From the NCBI GenBank assembly GCA_025345505.1, contig JANVCC010000010.1, positions 42,621,772-42,685,771 on the forward strand: a stretch of DNA of 64,000 nucleotides, given 5' to 3'. How positions within the stretch are numbered: position 1 is the first letter of the stretch; each line of letters begins with the position of its first letter. The notes under the pieces are model-generated. The model was not told where the DNA came from. It saw only the letters and a program-made list of their open reading frames with translations, and did no database searches. A program made the position numbers and the translations under genes. Below are positions 13,858 through 25,652 of this stretch, one piece after another. Source of the DNA: Todiramphus chloris collaris. Its lineage: Eukaryota > Chordata > Aves > Coraciiformes > Alcedinidae.

Positions 13858-15203
13858 AAATATTGAGTACTAAATATGATTATACTATGGTAAACGCAAA
13901 ATCCAATTAAGCTTTAACTAAAAACCATGACTGATGCTTCCAAAATTACTTTGATTAAAGGTAATTCAACTACTTGCCAGCAATCCACCTCCAAGAAGCA
14001 ATTCAAAGCACTACTCCTCTATAATGAACCCATTACAGCTTCCCATCATACACCTCTAGGAATTCTCATAAATCTCTTACAAATGATATCTGTAGAGAAG
14101 CTTTATGTGCACTTGGAAAGATGTTTAAAAATAGGAGTAAAGAGTAATGTTTCTTGAGGGACGATCTATGTAAAATTGACAGATTCTGTAGCTTAATAGG
14201 TGACTTTTAGTTTGGTGTTTGTGCTCCCTACTGCCCTGAATTTTTCCTTAGCTTCTTGATTAATAATTTGGTTAAATGCATTGAGTATTATATCGTTATC
14301 TGAAATTTAACAAACAAACAATTTCTGATCATTTCTCTGAGACAGTTCCAAAATTGCTCATTTTTTCTTCAGTCACTTGTATTTGTATGTGAGGAGTGTT
14401 ATTTTTATGTATGTGAGAAATGTGATGGTAACTCTCATATCTGCTGAAAGAAAAGAGAACTTGGTTTTTTTTGGTACTAAACTGGAAAATTATGGAGAAT
14501 ACCAAATTTGATTTTAATACTACCCCTTGGTTTTTATTCAAACTTAAAAATCTCTTGGTCTCTTTTGATGACCAGCTGATAATTGACAGACTATCTCAAG
14601 CAAGCTACAGTGTTCCCAGTTTGAGGAGATGAATATATGCAGTACTGTCATCAGATCTTTATTCGATGCACAAAGGTTGATATCAACAGCTTTACTTCAA
14701 ACAAGAGTTGTGTGCATGTGTCTTTTTAGTGTAAAATCCTAATTTCATTCTTTCACACAGCACAGTTTAGTAGATATTTAGCTTTATGCTTCACTCTTCA
14801 TTACATTGCTAACCAAGCCATCCAAGGCTTCAGGCCAACAGAGGCCATATATGTTTTACAAACCTTATGAGATAAGTTAACTCCATCCACTGAGCCAATT
14901 TGGAATTCAGGTTCCAAACTACATGAAACAGAGATTCAGCCTGAAATTATTTTCTGTCTGCCTTCTACTAATACAAAAAGAGGTTTCCATAACTTAATGT
15001 AAAAAAATATTTTTATTTTCTTCATCAAAATTGTACATTAGTACTTTTTTTTTATTTGCTCAGAAATGTAACATCCTAATAATAATTTTCTTTGCATATT
15101 TATAGTAGTAATACAGCCCTAAGAAAAAAATAAAACACACCACAAATAGCATGCCTTGAAAAAATTCATCTGAAAAGACTGTATGACATCAGAGAGCCAA
15201 CAT

Positions 15204-15239
15204 AAGTCTTTGTCAATATAGTCATATTGACAAAGATTT
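15204..15239. repeat. Near-perfect palindrome (hairpin potential)
   Basis: The arms tctttgtcaatat (15207-15219) and atattgacaaaga (15224-15236) are exact reverse complements around a 4-base spacer (agtc). Beyond one mismatched pair, two more base pairs extend the arms to 16 bases. It could be a decayed end of a small inverted-repeat transposon or a chance palindrome. No flanking target-site duplication was recognised, so no family is assigned. Confidence 0.8.
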
Positions 15240-16870
15240 GCTTAACACAGAGAGGCTTATCATGCTGGACTCCTTTAGAGAAATAGGCTCTCCCATAATA
15301 TGATTTGGCATGCACAGAACTCAGCCCTTACTCTGAAATGCTGTTTATCAGAACCTGCCAAGTCTACATTAGTGTTTTAGTTTGCATCAGGGGGTCTGAA
15401 GCAAATGTCAACATTGTCTTAACCTGCTTTGGTTTCCATCATTATGTGATTTCAGAGTCCCTTAACTGGTTGCCTCCTGGACAAAATGAAATTGAAAGAC
15501 GATCTCTGAGAGGGCATCTAATGCATTCCATCCATTTGCAGGTGTTCAGCCAATGAGATCTGACTAGACTAGACCTCTTCCAAAATAACCTAACTGTCCC
15601 CCGAACATGGATGACACAGACATCATCTCTTTTGCTCTAGAGATTAACCTCTATTCTTACTATTTCTCTTTGCACCACTTACTAATGGAGACACAAACAC
15701 ATGGAATCCAGATCAAGCAGTTTCCCTTACACCTCAGTTAGGCTCATAGCACAAGCATATCTCTATGTGTAATCATACCCCCAAAGGATTTTCAGGGCCT
15801 TTAGCATCTCTCCACCACTCTGGCTTAGCTTATCACCAACACTGATATGAATGATGATGTAGACAAAACCATTCCTCACACTGTGCTCACCATGCATGCA
15901 GTATAAAAATACTTAATTTAAAAAAACAAACAAACATGTAAAATCAACTCATACTGTGTTAGATCTATCATTAGAAATAACACATTTCACAGGAACTAGC
16001 ACTCAGTGATGTGAAACTGTATAATTCCTCCTAGTGAAAAAATATAATCAGATCACTTAAATTTCCATGAGTCAATAATTCTGATTTTTTCAGTGGAAAT
16101 ACTGAATCCATATATTTCTCCTGTGTTTACATATTTGAGTGAACCACAATATCAGCTGAATTATGTCAGCTATCATTTCAAAACAATCCTAGCCTCATAG
16201 TCCTCCATCAACATTACCATGCATAACTGCCAACTGAATATTGAATTACACAGCAATAGATGAAGTGAAATGAAATTTATTTACTGAATAACTACTAAGA
16301 AATTTAGTATTAAAGATTGAGTGATGTACATTAACGTTACCCCATTCAAAATGAAAATGCACCCTATGAATAAAGTTAAAATTGGTATAGGTACTTTAAT
16401 GTTTCTATCACAGTAATTTCCCCAAAAGAGACATATTTATAGGCTATTAAGTTCCTCGGCAAAAAATGTTTATTCACATTTCAACATATTTAAAACCATT
16501 AAAGTAGTGCATTTTATTGCTTGCCTTTAATCTTAGGACAGTTCAAAATGTCAAGTATTTTGCATTGTCTGTCTTTACCTATCTTTTTCTTTGCCTTAGG
16601 ACAGATGTAAGAAAAAGAAGAAATGTCCAGGTAGATCATCCACTTTTAATACTGTTGATTATGAGGACTATATGAATAATGCTACATGAATAACAGGCAA
16701 GCAACAGATCCTCTTGCTTTTCAAGTTTCTGAACTATATACAAAAGACAGTGAGGACAAAATGTTTTATATAAAATAAAAGAAACAGTGTACTAGTTTGT
16801 AATTATATTAATTTCGTTTACTTTTTTTTTCCCCAAGTCTTGTAAGTTATTTCTATGCAACTGTATCTTT
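15240..16870. other. AT-rich unique sequence
   Basis: No gene, RNA gene or transposon could be recognised. The longest open frame (15305-15556, plus) has no recognisable domain. Confidence 0.5.
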
Positions 16871-16970
16871 CTGTAGATGGTATCTTTCTCAAAAAAACCC
16901 CCATTTTTTTAAAGTGTTAATATACAGTATTTCCATCTTTTGAAAGATATCTAATTGGCATAGGCTTATC
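16871..16970 (+). repeat. 100-bp direct duplication, copy A
   Basis: This 100-base segment recurs at 17882-17981 in the same orientation with five substitutions and no gaps. All five differences are transitions. The matched block begins at 'ctgtaga' and ends at 'taggcttatc', and the flanks diverge immediately on both sides. The segment contains a C5 followed by a T7 run and has no coding signature. Neither copy carries poly-A, terminal inverted repeats or an obvious target-site duplication. Confidence 0.95.
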
Positions 16971-17881
16971 AAGTAATGTAGAGGCTACATTTACATTCTT
17001 ATAGATGACTAATTCAGGCTTCCAGACAGTAAAAGCTATATTAAGAATTTTTATGTTGAAGCTACACCAGGTACTACTAAAGGTCAAGGCAGCACTGAAA
17101 GCTTTCAGGCCAAACACTCTCTTTTACTAAATACCGGGAAGTGATATTGTTCTCTACTTGGTTCAGTATGTAGCAAATCAAGAAGGCAGTATGATCTAGA
17201 TCTGAGACAAGAAGTAATATATTTGAAATGTAAAATGAAATTAGCAAATTACTGACACTTTCCTCCCAGACAGGGATGGGAAAGCTTTAGCAGTGCTGCA
17301 GAGCAAGACTGCTAATACCGATCAAGGGAAAACCCATGGCATTTCCAATAGATAATCATCACATTTATACAGATATTCAATCTACAGTAACACAATCTTT
17401 GTTCTCAGAACAGGCTATGCCTATATTGTTCTATTTTTCCCTATAAGAAAGCTTATTATTCAAACATTCTTCTATCACTCTATACAACTTGTCTTCAGTT
17501 AACAGAACGGACCAACTAGTATCAAAAAAAGCACACATTTTTTTTTGTAATAATCCTTAGTATCATTACTATTCTGGAAAATATCAGTACATTTCTTTCT
17601 CTAATTTTATTTTCTGTGCAAATTACTGTAAAACAAGCCCATGTTCAGAATCCAACACTGAGGGCACTTTTGAAATTGAGCCAGAAACATGATTTCTAGC
17701 TATGATTCAGAAACTGTACCATGATCCTATTTCTGGAATAGGAGGAAAGCACTTCTATTTCTATTCCTCCTACTTGTCCCCTGCTTTTACTGGTCACATC
17801 CACTCATCTGCAAAAGAAACAGCAGCTCTGTTATAGCCCCAGTGCTTCTGGCAGGAAAAGAAAAGGTACTTTCTGACTCTA
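16971..17881. other. Spacer between the two duplicated copies
   Basis: About 0.9 kb of unremarkable AT-rich sequence between the copies of the 100-bp duplication. No gene or repeat was recognised. Confidence 0.5.
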
Positions 17882-17981
17882 CTGTAGACGATACCTTTCT
17901 CAAAAAAACCCCCATTTTTTTAAAGTGCTAATATACAGTATTTCCATCTCTTGAAAGATATCTAATTGGCATAGGCTTATC
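17882..17981 (+). repeat. 100-bp direct duplication, copy B
   Basis: The second copy of the segment at 16871-16970 shows five transitions, equal length and the same strand. In this copy the changes lie near the left end (three), in the middle (one) and in the 'ccatct-ttgaaag' stretch (one). Confidence 0.95.
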
Positions 17982-18061
17982 TATTCTATTACTTTGCAAA
18001 GTCAAATTGGCCACACTCTGAATCACAGGAATTCTGCATGGGAAAGGTGCATTGACTGCTC

Positions 18062-18099
18062 TGCTTCATTACTATTCAGATGCTTCGTTACTATTCAGA
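18062..18099. repeat. 19-bp tandem duplication
   Basis: Two adjacent units, tgcttcattactattcaga and tgcttcgttactattcaga, differ by one base. This is a local duplication 80 bases downstream of copy B of the 100-bp repeat. Confidence 0.88.
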
Positions 18100-19691
18100 T
18101 TCAACATATGAATAAGTGCTATTATGTGGAAAAAATATTTTTCTATGACAGGCAAAAGAAAAATGTACATGAATATTGGCTTAGGATACAAAGCCTTTAA
18201 GCTCTTCCTATTTTGTTTTATGTAGGTATTTTAAGGTCTGTTATTCTTTGATTACTCTAATATATTTTTAGAGTAAGGAATATAATTTACAAAGTCTCTA
18301 CAACTGAAAAAAAACTATAGACAGAATCCTTCTATGCTCAATTATTTTCTTAATTATTTTTTGGAAAGCATCTATCTGTGTGTGTGAGCATGTGCCTAAT
18401 TTCGTCTTGAGGCTTTTGGGGAGATTTCTTGATTTCCTCCACCAAATTATAAATAATTAGACTTATCTTAGAACCATAATGTTTCGCATTTCTTCCTTAA
18501 TCAATGTGTGTTTTCATCCAGCAGAGGATGCAAATATATCTACAGATCAAACCAGACAGTTAATATTCAGTGAAGTCAGCCTTCCCAGTTCACTGCATGC
18601 AGAACAGCATATTCATAAAACTATGAGACCATTTTATTGACTGGCTGGAAAAAAACCCCACCAAAACTATAGAAAATGTGGGGCCATGCAATGCTACTTC
18701 TTTTTAAGCAGGAAGAGGGTGGCAGCTGAGGCAGCTCTCAGCACAGTTCCCGCTAAAACTCTGAAGCTAACCAGAAAACAAGTAGCCTTTCAAAGATATT
18801 CCCTGTGGCATTGGTGTGGGCAGGATTGCTGGTGGTGAGGACACTGTATTTCATGAACTCTGATGGCCACAAATCACAATTCTCTTTCACAACAGAATTA
18901 CACAAAAGAAAATCTTGAGCAAACAGATTTATTTCTCCAGATACTTAAAGCACATTACATTAAATACTTCATGGTTACACAGTTTTAGGGCTTTCTAGCT
19001 GAACACTTAAATTACGTTCTTATTTTCCTACCAGTTTGAATAATTCTGTTTCATTTTTGGGATCCAAGTGCCACGTTCTTACTAACTCAGTAAAATGATT
19101 AAACTTACTAGTTGTCAGTACACCTGGTCTGATTAACAAATGATCACAGTCTTTTCTATTCTAGAAAAAAAAAAATTAAACAAATTTATAAATAAATAAA
19201 TAACTACATTAACAGCATTAACAGATGAAACTTATTGAAAGTTTATTTGATATGACATATTTTAATGTATAAAGTATTTAAATATTTCTCCTTCAAAATT
19301 TTATGATTGAACACAGAGAGCATTCATATTTCATAATTTTGTCATTCATCATTTCATAATTCAGATGAACGCTTCATTAACATGTCCATATTTAAGCAGA
19401 AAAGCTTTAAGTTTGGTCTTCTCAAAACAGGCAATAAAAATACATATCACAGAATAAAAATAGTAAATAAGAATAAATAACACTCACTTGTAATGTAAGA
19501 CCAGTCTTTCTTGCCATTTGTCATTTATTCCTTAGTAAAAGAGCCTGTAAGCATATTCCTGACACTATTTCTCTGAAATTCCTATATAAAACCCGCTTAT
19601 ACAGCTATAAATATTTCCAAGATATTTGCAATGCATATCATTTTATCATTGTCTTCTGCCATTGACGCTTCTACCCAAACTTCTTAATGAA

Positions 19692-19713
19692 TTTTTTTTT
19701 TTTTTTGCTGCAG
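19692..19713 (+). promoter_or_regulatory. Splice-acceptor-like T15-gctgCAG
   Basis: A 15-base T run followed by gctgcag matches a strong 3' splice-site consensus on the plus strand. The following sequence has open frames of 75 and 86 codons but no recognised protein and no clear donor. It may equally be a homopolymer followed by CAG by chance. Confidence 0.2.
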
Positions 19714-22385
19714 TGTAAAGTACTGGTCCACCGTTACCATTTTTTGTCACTGTTCACATCAGAAGTCTTTAAAAACACCTGTCAGCCTTTCTGTTGCTGT
19801 TATTACTTATATTCACTGATACAGCTTTCAAACCTGAAGTCTACAACAACCTACATGTTCTGTATCACAACTTTCAGCACACAAACCCAATTGTTCAGTT
19901 CACTCCTGTCATAGTTGGTCTTTTAGTAATGTTTACCATCATTAATGATACAAGTTACAGATTGACTATAGACTTGCAGCCTTCACAAAGAACATGCCTC
20001 GAGCACATTTACATTATGTTTGTAAAAACTGTACTGTGCCACTGCGTTAAGTAAGAAGAGAAAAATCTTTACTTAGGCAAAACTATGGGAGAAACTCCAT
20101 ACCTGGCAGAGGGTTGCTGGAAGCAGCTGCCCACATGCTTGGACAGCTGAAGGGTTCAAGGTGAGATAATTTTCCACACTTTTTCTGTGGACCAGATGTC
20201 ACATCTCTGAAAGTACACACAAATTTCTGACCCTATTTAGAATGTTATATAGGGTATATTTTCTACACGTGCAGTTAATTCTGTATAGCGTAGAAGTAGA
20301 GTCATCAAACACAGTTTTACAAGAATTTAAAAGAATTTTGTAGTGGCATGAGCAATAGTATCAGATACAACGTGACTGATATCCATCTCCATCAACAAAA
20401 ATGTAACTTTTTTTGTTTTGATTTCTCCAGAGACGCTCAAAAGCTGTTGTCTTTGGTATTAAATTATATTGCATAGAAATGTGTGAGGCAACAAAATAGA
20501 CAATAAGAAAAGTTATGGCCTACCAAACAGAGCAGAATGGCATACCTGCCCAAAGCATAAACTAATGAAAACTGTATGCTAATAAGTGCAATTATAAATT
20601 TTAACACAATACTTTCTCTTATAAGAGAGTCTTTTTCTTTCATTTACTATTTCCATATAAAAAGATACATCAAAGAACAGGATTACACTAAAACTTCATG
20701 ACAGTATACAATAGAAGTTCTGGGAAAGTATATAGTCCATTTAAACTATTAGTACAGGAATTAATAGGAAAATTAATGAGTGCATCTACTATTTCTTATA
20801 GAATATGCTTTTTTTCACACAGCTCAAAGCACATCCTGTATGAGAAAGTAACATTTTTCTTTGCATTCTGTTGTTAATTCAACATCATTCATTGGAGTGT
20901 AACATTTAGTTGATAAGAAATAAAAACCAGTAGTAATCAGTATTGTGGTGATAGATATGTTTTATGTATAGAAACATTTCCCAGTTTCCCAGTAACCCAG
21001 TTTCAAACCTTTGATCAGCAATGCACTTTTACAGTAATTCACAGTGTGTTTATACATTTTTATGTCCTATTAATATTTTAGGATTTCTCTGCAGGTTTTG
21101 TAAGAAGTCATTTCATTTCTTTACAGACCTTCTGATCACCATATGTCCTTTAAAAACCCACTTTAACCTCCCAAGGTTTCAGAAAGGACCAGCCATTACA
21201 TTTACGTGTTAGCAAATAGGAGTATACCTCAGTTGTCCTGAGAATTCATTTATAAATTTTATATTATTGCTTTCAAATGTTTGAAAGTTTCTGTTTAACA
21301 TTTATGGAAACTGTAACTACACACTGTTGATGACAAAGCTAAAGATGCATCCAGATTCATGAAACTGAATTTACTGCCGCAATTTGAGAGCATTTGTCTC
21401 TCTCTACTGCACATGCCTAGTTCCTAAGTTCTGCCTATTGGCAACTACTTTTAGTCCATGTTTGCAAAGATGCTGAAACAGAAAAAGACTCTATCAGTTT
21501 TAAGTTCTGTTGAAATACACATTTTGTGAAGCTACTTTGAATGATTAGAACTTGTGGAAGTTAGTATTCACACACATTAGTGCAGGCAACTAATTCAAGG
21601 AAAAAAAAATATTTACTGGATATGATAAGCACAAATGAAAAAATAAGTTACTTTAAAATGATCAAAGCAGAATTACACAACATTCAGAAATGAAATCTGA
21701 AATTTGAACATTAAGCTCCTTTGTGCTAGGTTTTCATAAAACTGGAATGACCCTCAAGTTCTCCATAAAAAAAGGTTGATTAAACATTTTTTCCATGCAT
21801 TATTTCCCATTTCATAAACAATATTACATAATTTAATAACCAACTTGATGTTAAGAACATCTCTTTTCTGATCCAAACTTTTCCATCTGTATCATTATTT
21901 TATGCAAGTAACAGATAAATACAGTGAAATACAAGATCAATCAGAGAGCAAGATAATGTTACTACCTGGACTCCAATATTTACAATGTTTGTGATAGATA
22001 CATGCACACTGTGGGATTTCTGGCAGACTAATTTATCCACACAGAGTAGCAGAAATTATATCTTTTTATCAAGCCTGAAAACAAAAAGAAACAAACAAAA
22101 AAAAGAAAATCACTGGTTTCTGTTGAGCTGAAGTCTGCCAAGGCTGTCACAAGCAAATTTAGATTAAACAGTAGATATTGAAATATAAAGCCCTAAACTT
22201 TGCTGTTGCCTTCGTTATTGTAAAATTAAACGTTGTTCATAATAGCTCCTTCATTGTAACTCCTTCCTTTCATACAGTATATAACTTCTTTATATGACCT
22301 CCTCTTGTAGAGTTTTCTATTTTAATTTTTTTTAAACAATCATAGTCTAGGGATCAAAGCGTAAGCTTCTTTTAATTATAACAGG

Positions 22386-22409
22386 TGGTTCAGTAAATAC
22401 ACTGAACCA
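22386..22409. repeat. Perfect 9-bp inverted repeat
   Basis: The arms tggttcagt and actgaacca flank a six-base loop (aaatac). No associated gene or terminator context was seen, so a function cannot be assigned. Confidence 0.75.
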
Positions 22410-25400
22410 AATCACGTTTTTAACATTTGCAGAATTTCAGGACAGATTTCTTGAGCAAAGCAAAGGAACTAGGAATTTCATGGTGTCTAGATAGTTGGAG
22501 ATATCAATGTAATTTTCAAATTCAATACTTCTTTTGAACACCAGATGTCCTAGAGACCAAAGAAGCTAATAAAACACAACAAAGTGTGAGAGAAGTGGGA
22601 AGGGAACAAACCTGATTATTCATCCTATGTCATTGCAGGTGAAAACATAATTTAAAATGTTGCAATTAGTTGTCAAGAAATTCTTTGTTAACGTCATCTA
22701 CTAAAAGTAAAGTTCATCAGACAAAAAAATCTCAGAATTTGAAAATTTATGTCAGACTGCTAATTTCAATTAATGCATACTTATAAAGTGACCACACTTT
22801 ATAAAGTTGATTTTAAAGCATACTATTCAAAGCATTTGATTAAGATCTTAATAAAGATCTCAACCTGTAGAGATATCCACTAATTATGATTATTCTCAGC
22901 CCAAGTGCTCTGATAGATACATCCCTGTGTGGTCAGTTTGATTCCTTGGCCAGTAGAGGCCAATTCTGTTTTATTTCCTAAGGACATGAGTGAAATGCCA
23001 ATAATAAAGTTACAACTTGCGCACATGCTTTGTGCTTCTTTCAGTACCACTTCCGTCGCTGAAAGAATTAATATGTTATGGTTTTGAAACAATGTACAAG
23101 TAATTCAGATGATTAATGATTACATTAATGTATAATTAATTCAGTAGCTTAATCACCCATTACCCTCCATCAGTTGGAGTTCAAGCACACATCTCATAAT
23201 TTTTATATTCGTTCCATTTTAAACATGCTAGACATTGGCTATGTTAATGTTATTTTCACACATTTAGGTTAAATACCAGCATGTATATTTTGAATTAAGA
23301 TCCATTAAGCTGTCCCATAACTTTGCAAACTCTTTAAATGAAAGAGATTCTCTGTCTCAAAGAGATTACAATGTAACACAGAAACAACAGAATACAAAAG
23401 AAAGAAAAAGGTGAAAGTAGTTTAAAACAGATCAAAACAATTAGCAGAAGTCATATGAAGTCCTTCTCATCAATTATTACATTTGTAAGCAAAGACTAAA
23501 GTAACTCAAGAGGGAAAGAGAAGATACTACAAAGATGGTGTTCAAACACTAGGAAAGCAAGAATGACAAAGGAAGGAAAGGCAAGAACTAGAAAGTTGCT
23601 TCACATGCCTTTCTTTATACTGCATGCATATAAACAAATAGAAAAAAAAATTAAAAGGACATTACAGGAAAATATAGGAATTCTTTGGTCTTTCTTAATT
23701 TTTGATTTTTTCAGGGACTTTTTCAGCACTGATAACACCAAGTTGTTTTAGAACACAAACACAGACTTCTGAATTAGCAGCTCTATGTTCCAAGAAAATT
23801 TCAATCTACACTGCTCATTAAAGTATCCAGAATGCAACAGGAAAATCATTTACATTTCCCTTTTATTTACTGTCCCCTCAGCTCAAAAATCAGCAGAAGA
23901 AACAATTTTTAAAAGAGAATTTTTTGTATGTGGGATAAAGTCTAGAGGAATCAGAGACTGCTGGTAGCAATAATACATACTGTAAAAAAATTATGTCCTT
24001 CATTGTTAGTGTTTACTTTTATAAAGAATCACATAATAAAATAGCCAATTTGACTACTATGTACAATAAAATAGTCAAGCATCCTAATTTTAGTGGCTTT
24101 TTCAACTCGACACACTCAGAAAGAATACCTGACATCAGTAACTGTGTTTAATAGCATAGCTACAGGAGGCTGCACAGAATATTTAGATGTCAGTGTGTGA
24201 AAAAAGTAGTCATGCTGTAGAGGAACAGGCCTGGGGCATTCATGTCTCTGAGTCACAGCCAGGATCAGCAAATCTTCACTCTTAGGAGGATGCCACTATT
24301 TCTGCACAGCCCTCAACTATCATTTGCCATCACTATAAGGGCAAGACAGTGTGATTAAAAACAATGGATTAAAAGAAGACAAGAATGAAATGCAGTTATT
24401 AGACTCAAAGAATGGGGTGCCTGTATTTTGTGAAAGAATTTTGCCATACATTTTATGATCAACTTTTAATTGCTCAAATTCTTTGCTCAGGCAGCGTAGA
24501 CAGGATATATTACATATTAAAGACAGTACCCTACAATAGCTGAAAGTAACCAAAAAGACAAAACCATTATACTACCAGGAATGGGAAGGTTACTTAAATC
24601 CTAACTGTATAAGAGGCTGAGCTGAAAAAGCTATTGCCACTTCAAATAGCAAAGTGTTTGAATCTCCCTGCAGGGTCAGACTGCTATAAGGAGCAGCTGG
24701 AGCAGCTGGGGTGGGGGGGTGGATGTTTTTTTTTAATTATTGTTAAATCTTAACATAGGAATACACAGTTTTCCAGAGCCAAGGTACTGAAGATTTCTTT
24801 TAATTAAATGCTACTGAAAGATGGTTCTAATTAGACTGGTTTGCACATTAGATGTAGAGCATATAATAAATTCTTACCTTTAGCCAAACACACACTCTTA
24901 TTTACCTGAAGGAGGCAAAATGTGGCTTAAAACTGAGAACCTTATTAATCCTAACAGCAGATTCTGCTGGTCTGTCAATTGCACATGTATGATTACTAGC
25001 CACATGAATCAAATTAAGCATCAGCTAGCATGAAACTACATCCAGGATTAATATAAAAATAAAATAAAATTAAAAAAAAAAAGAAAGCCAGACAGGTATA
25101 ACATACAAAGTTTTAAAAATAATTGTCTGTATATGAATTTGAAATTTCTGATAATGCCCACAGAGTGCTTATCTGAACTAAACAGAAAAACAGTGTGGTT
25201 CCATCTACAGAACTACAAATCTAATGAATTGTAAGATGGTAATATTATTGGGAAAGACAAACAATAGCAAAATCATTGTGAAAGCAATTTATGTTTGATT
25301 AGGAACAATTTACATGCTGATTTTTTTTAAGGCAGCAAACTTCCTGTGAAGATACTGATTTCTTACATATTTTCTCCTACCAATACAAAACTAATTAGCA

Positions 25401-25496
25401 CATAAGCTTCTTAACTTATTAGCTTCTCTTACTCAGAGTTTACCTATCATTTAAGTAGCAAGAAAAATCTTTTCAGTTTCATTAAAGTTCACTTAC

Positions 25497-25652
25497 CTGA
25501 AAAGTATAAAAGCGGGTCCCATTAGGAGGATGCACTTTAGTAGAGGCAGAGACAGTGTTCATATCCGAGAATATCATTTCTGGTGACACACACAATACAA
25601 TCCACAGAGAGCTACAGATGCAGTCGAGTGCTAAGCTCAGAGGTAAATCCTT
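25497..25652 (-). other. Candidate exon ending in consensus splice donor
   Basis: Read on the minus strand, the sequence ends in TTTTCAG|GTAAGTG, a full-consensus 5' splice site with the exon's last base at 25497. The frame through it is open for about 50 codons, from a stop at 25653-25655 to the donor, and the phase at the donor is 0. An ATG at 25562-25560 would start a 22-residue segment (MNTVSASTKV..TRFYTFQ) containing an NGT glycosylation sequon. Upstream of that ATG the same frame encodes a hydrophobic stretch (CICSSLWIVLCV) that resembles a signal peptide but has no upstream ATG of its own. I do not recognise the protein. A 52-codon open frame can arise by chance and the acceptor side is weak, so confidence is low. 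Confidence 0.25.
25505..25512 (+). promoter_or_regulatory. TATA-box-like TATAAAAG
   Basis: TATAAAAG followed by cggg is a perfect match to a core TATA box on the plus strand. A start site would be expected about 30 bases downstream, near 25535. It overlaps the minus-strand candidate exon, so the two readings compete. TATA-like strings are common in AT-rich DNA, and no plus-strand gene is evident. Confidence 0.15.

Larger units (their letters stand above)
5193..15203. other. AT-rich unique sequence, no gene seen
   Basis: About 10 kb without a supportable gene. Simple repeats occur at 5531-5551, 6515-6538, 10844-10859 and 13837-13857. Open frames are short and scattered on both strands, with no domain, consistent codon pattern or splice context that would support a gene. 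The text around 10240-10290 faintly recalls a MIR 3' core but is too diverged to call. Confidence 0.55.
18100..25490. other. AT-rich unique sequence, no gene seen
   Basis: No gene is supported. Signals noticed are a T15 run plus gctgcag acceptor-like context at 19692-19713, a more GC-rich 84-base segment at 20077-20160 ending in AAG|GTGAGA, and a 9-bp hairpin at 22386-22409. A short G-run lies near 24711-24722. Open frames are all under 90 codons and have no domain. Confidence 0.5.

Noticed and set aside
23345-23400. Possible ancient repeat around 'ctcaaagagattacaatgtaac'
   Set aside because: It faintly resembles a string seen in old sauropsid repeats, but the extent and family could not be defined by eye.
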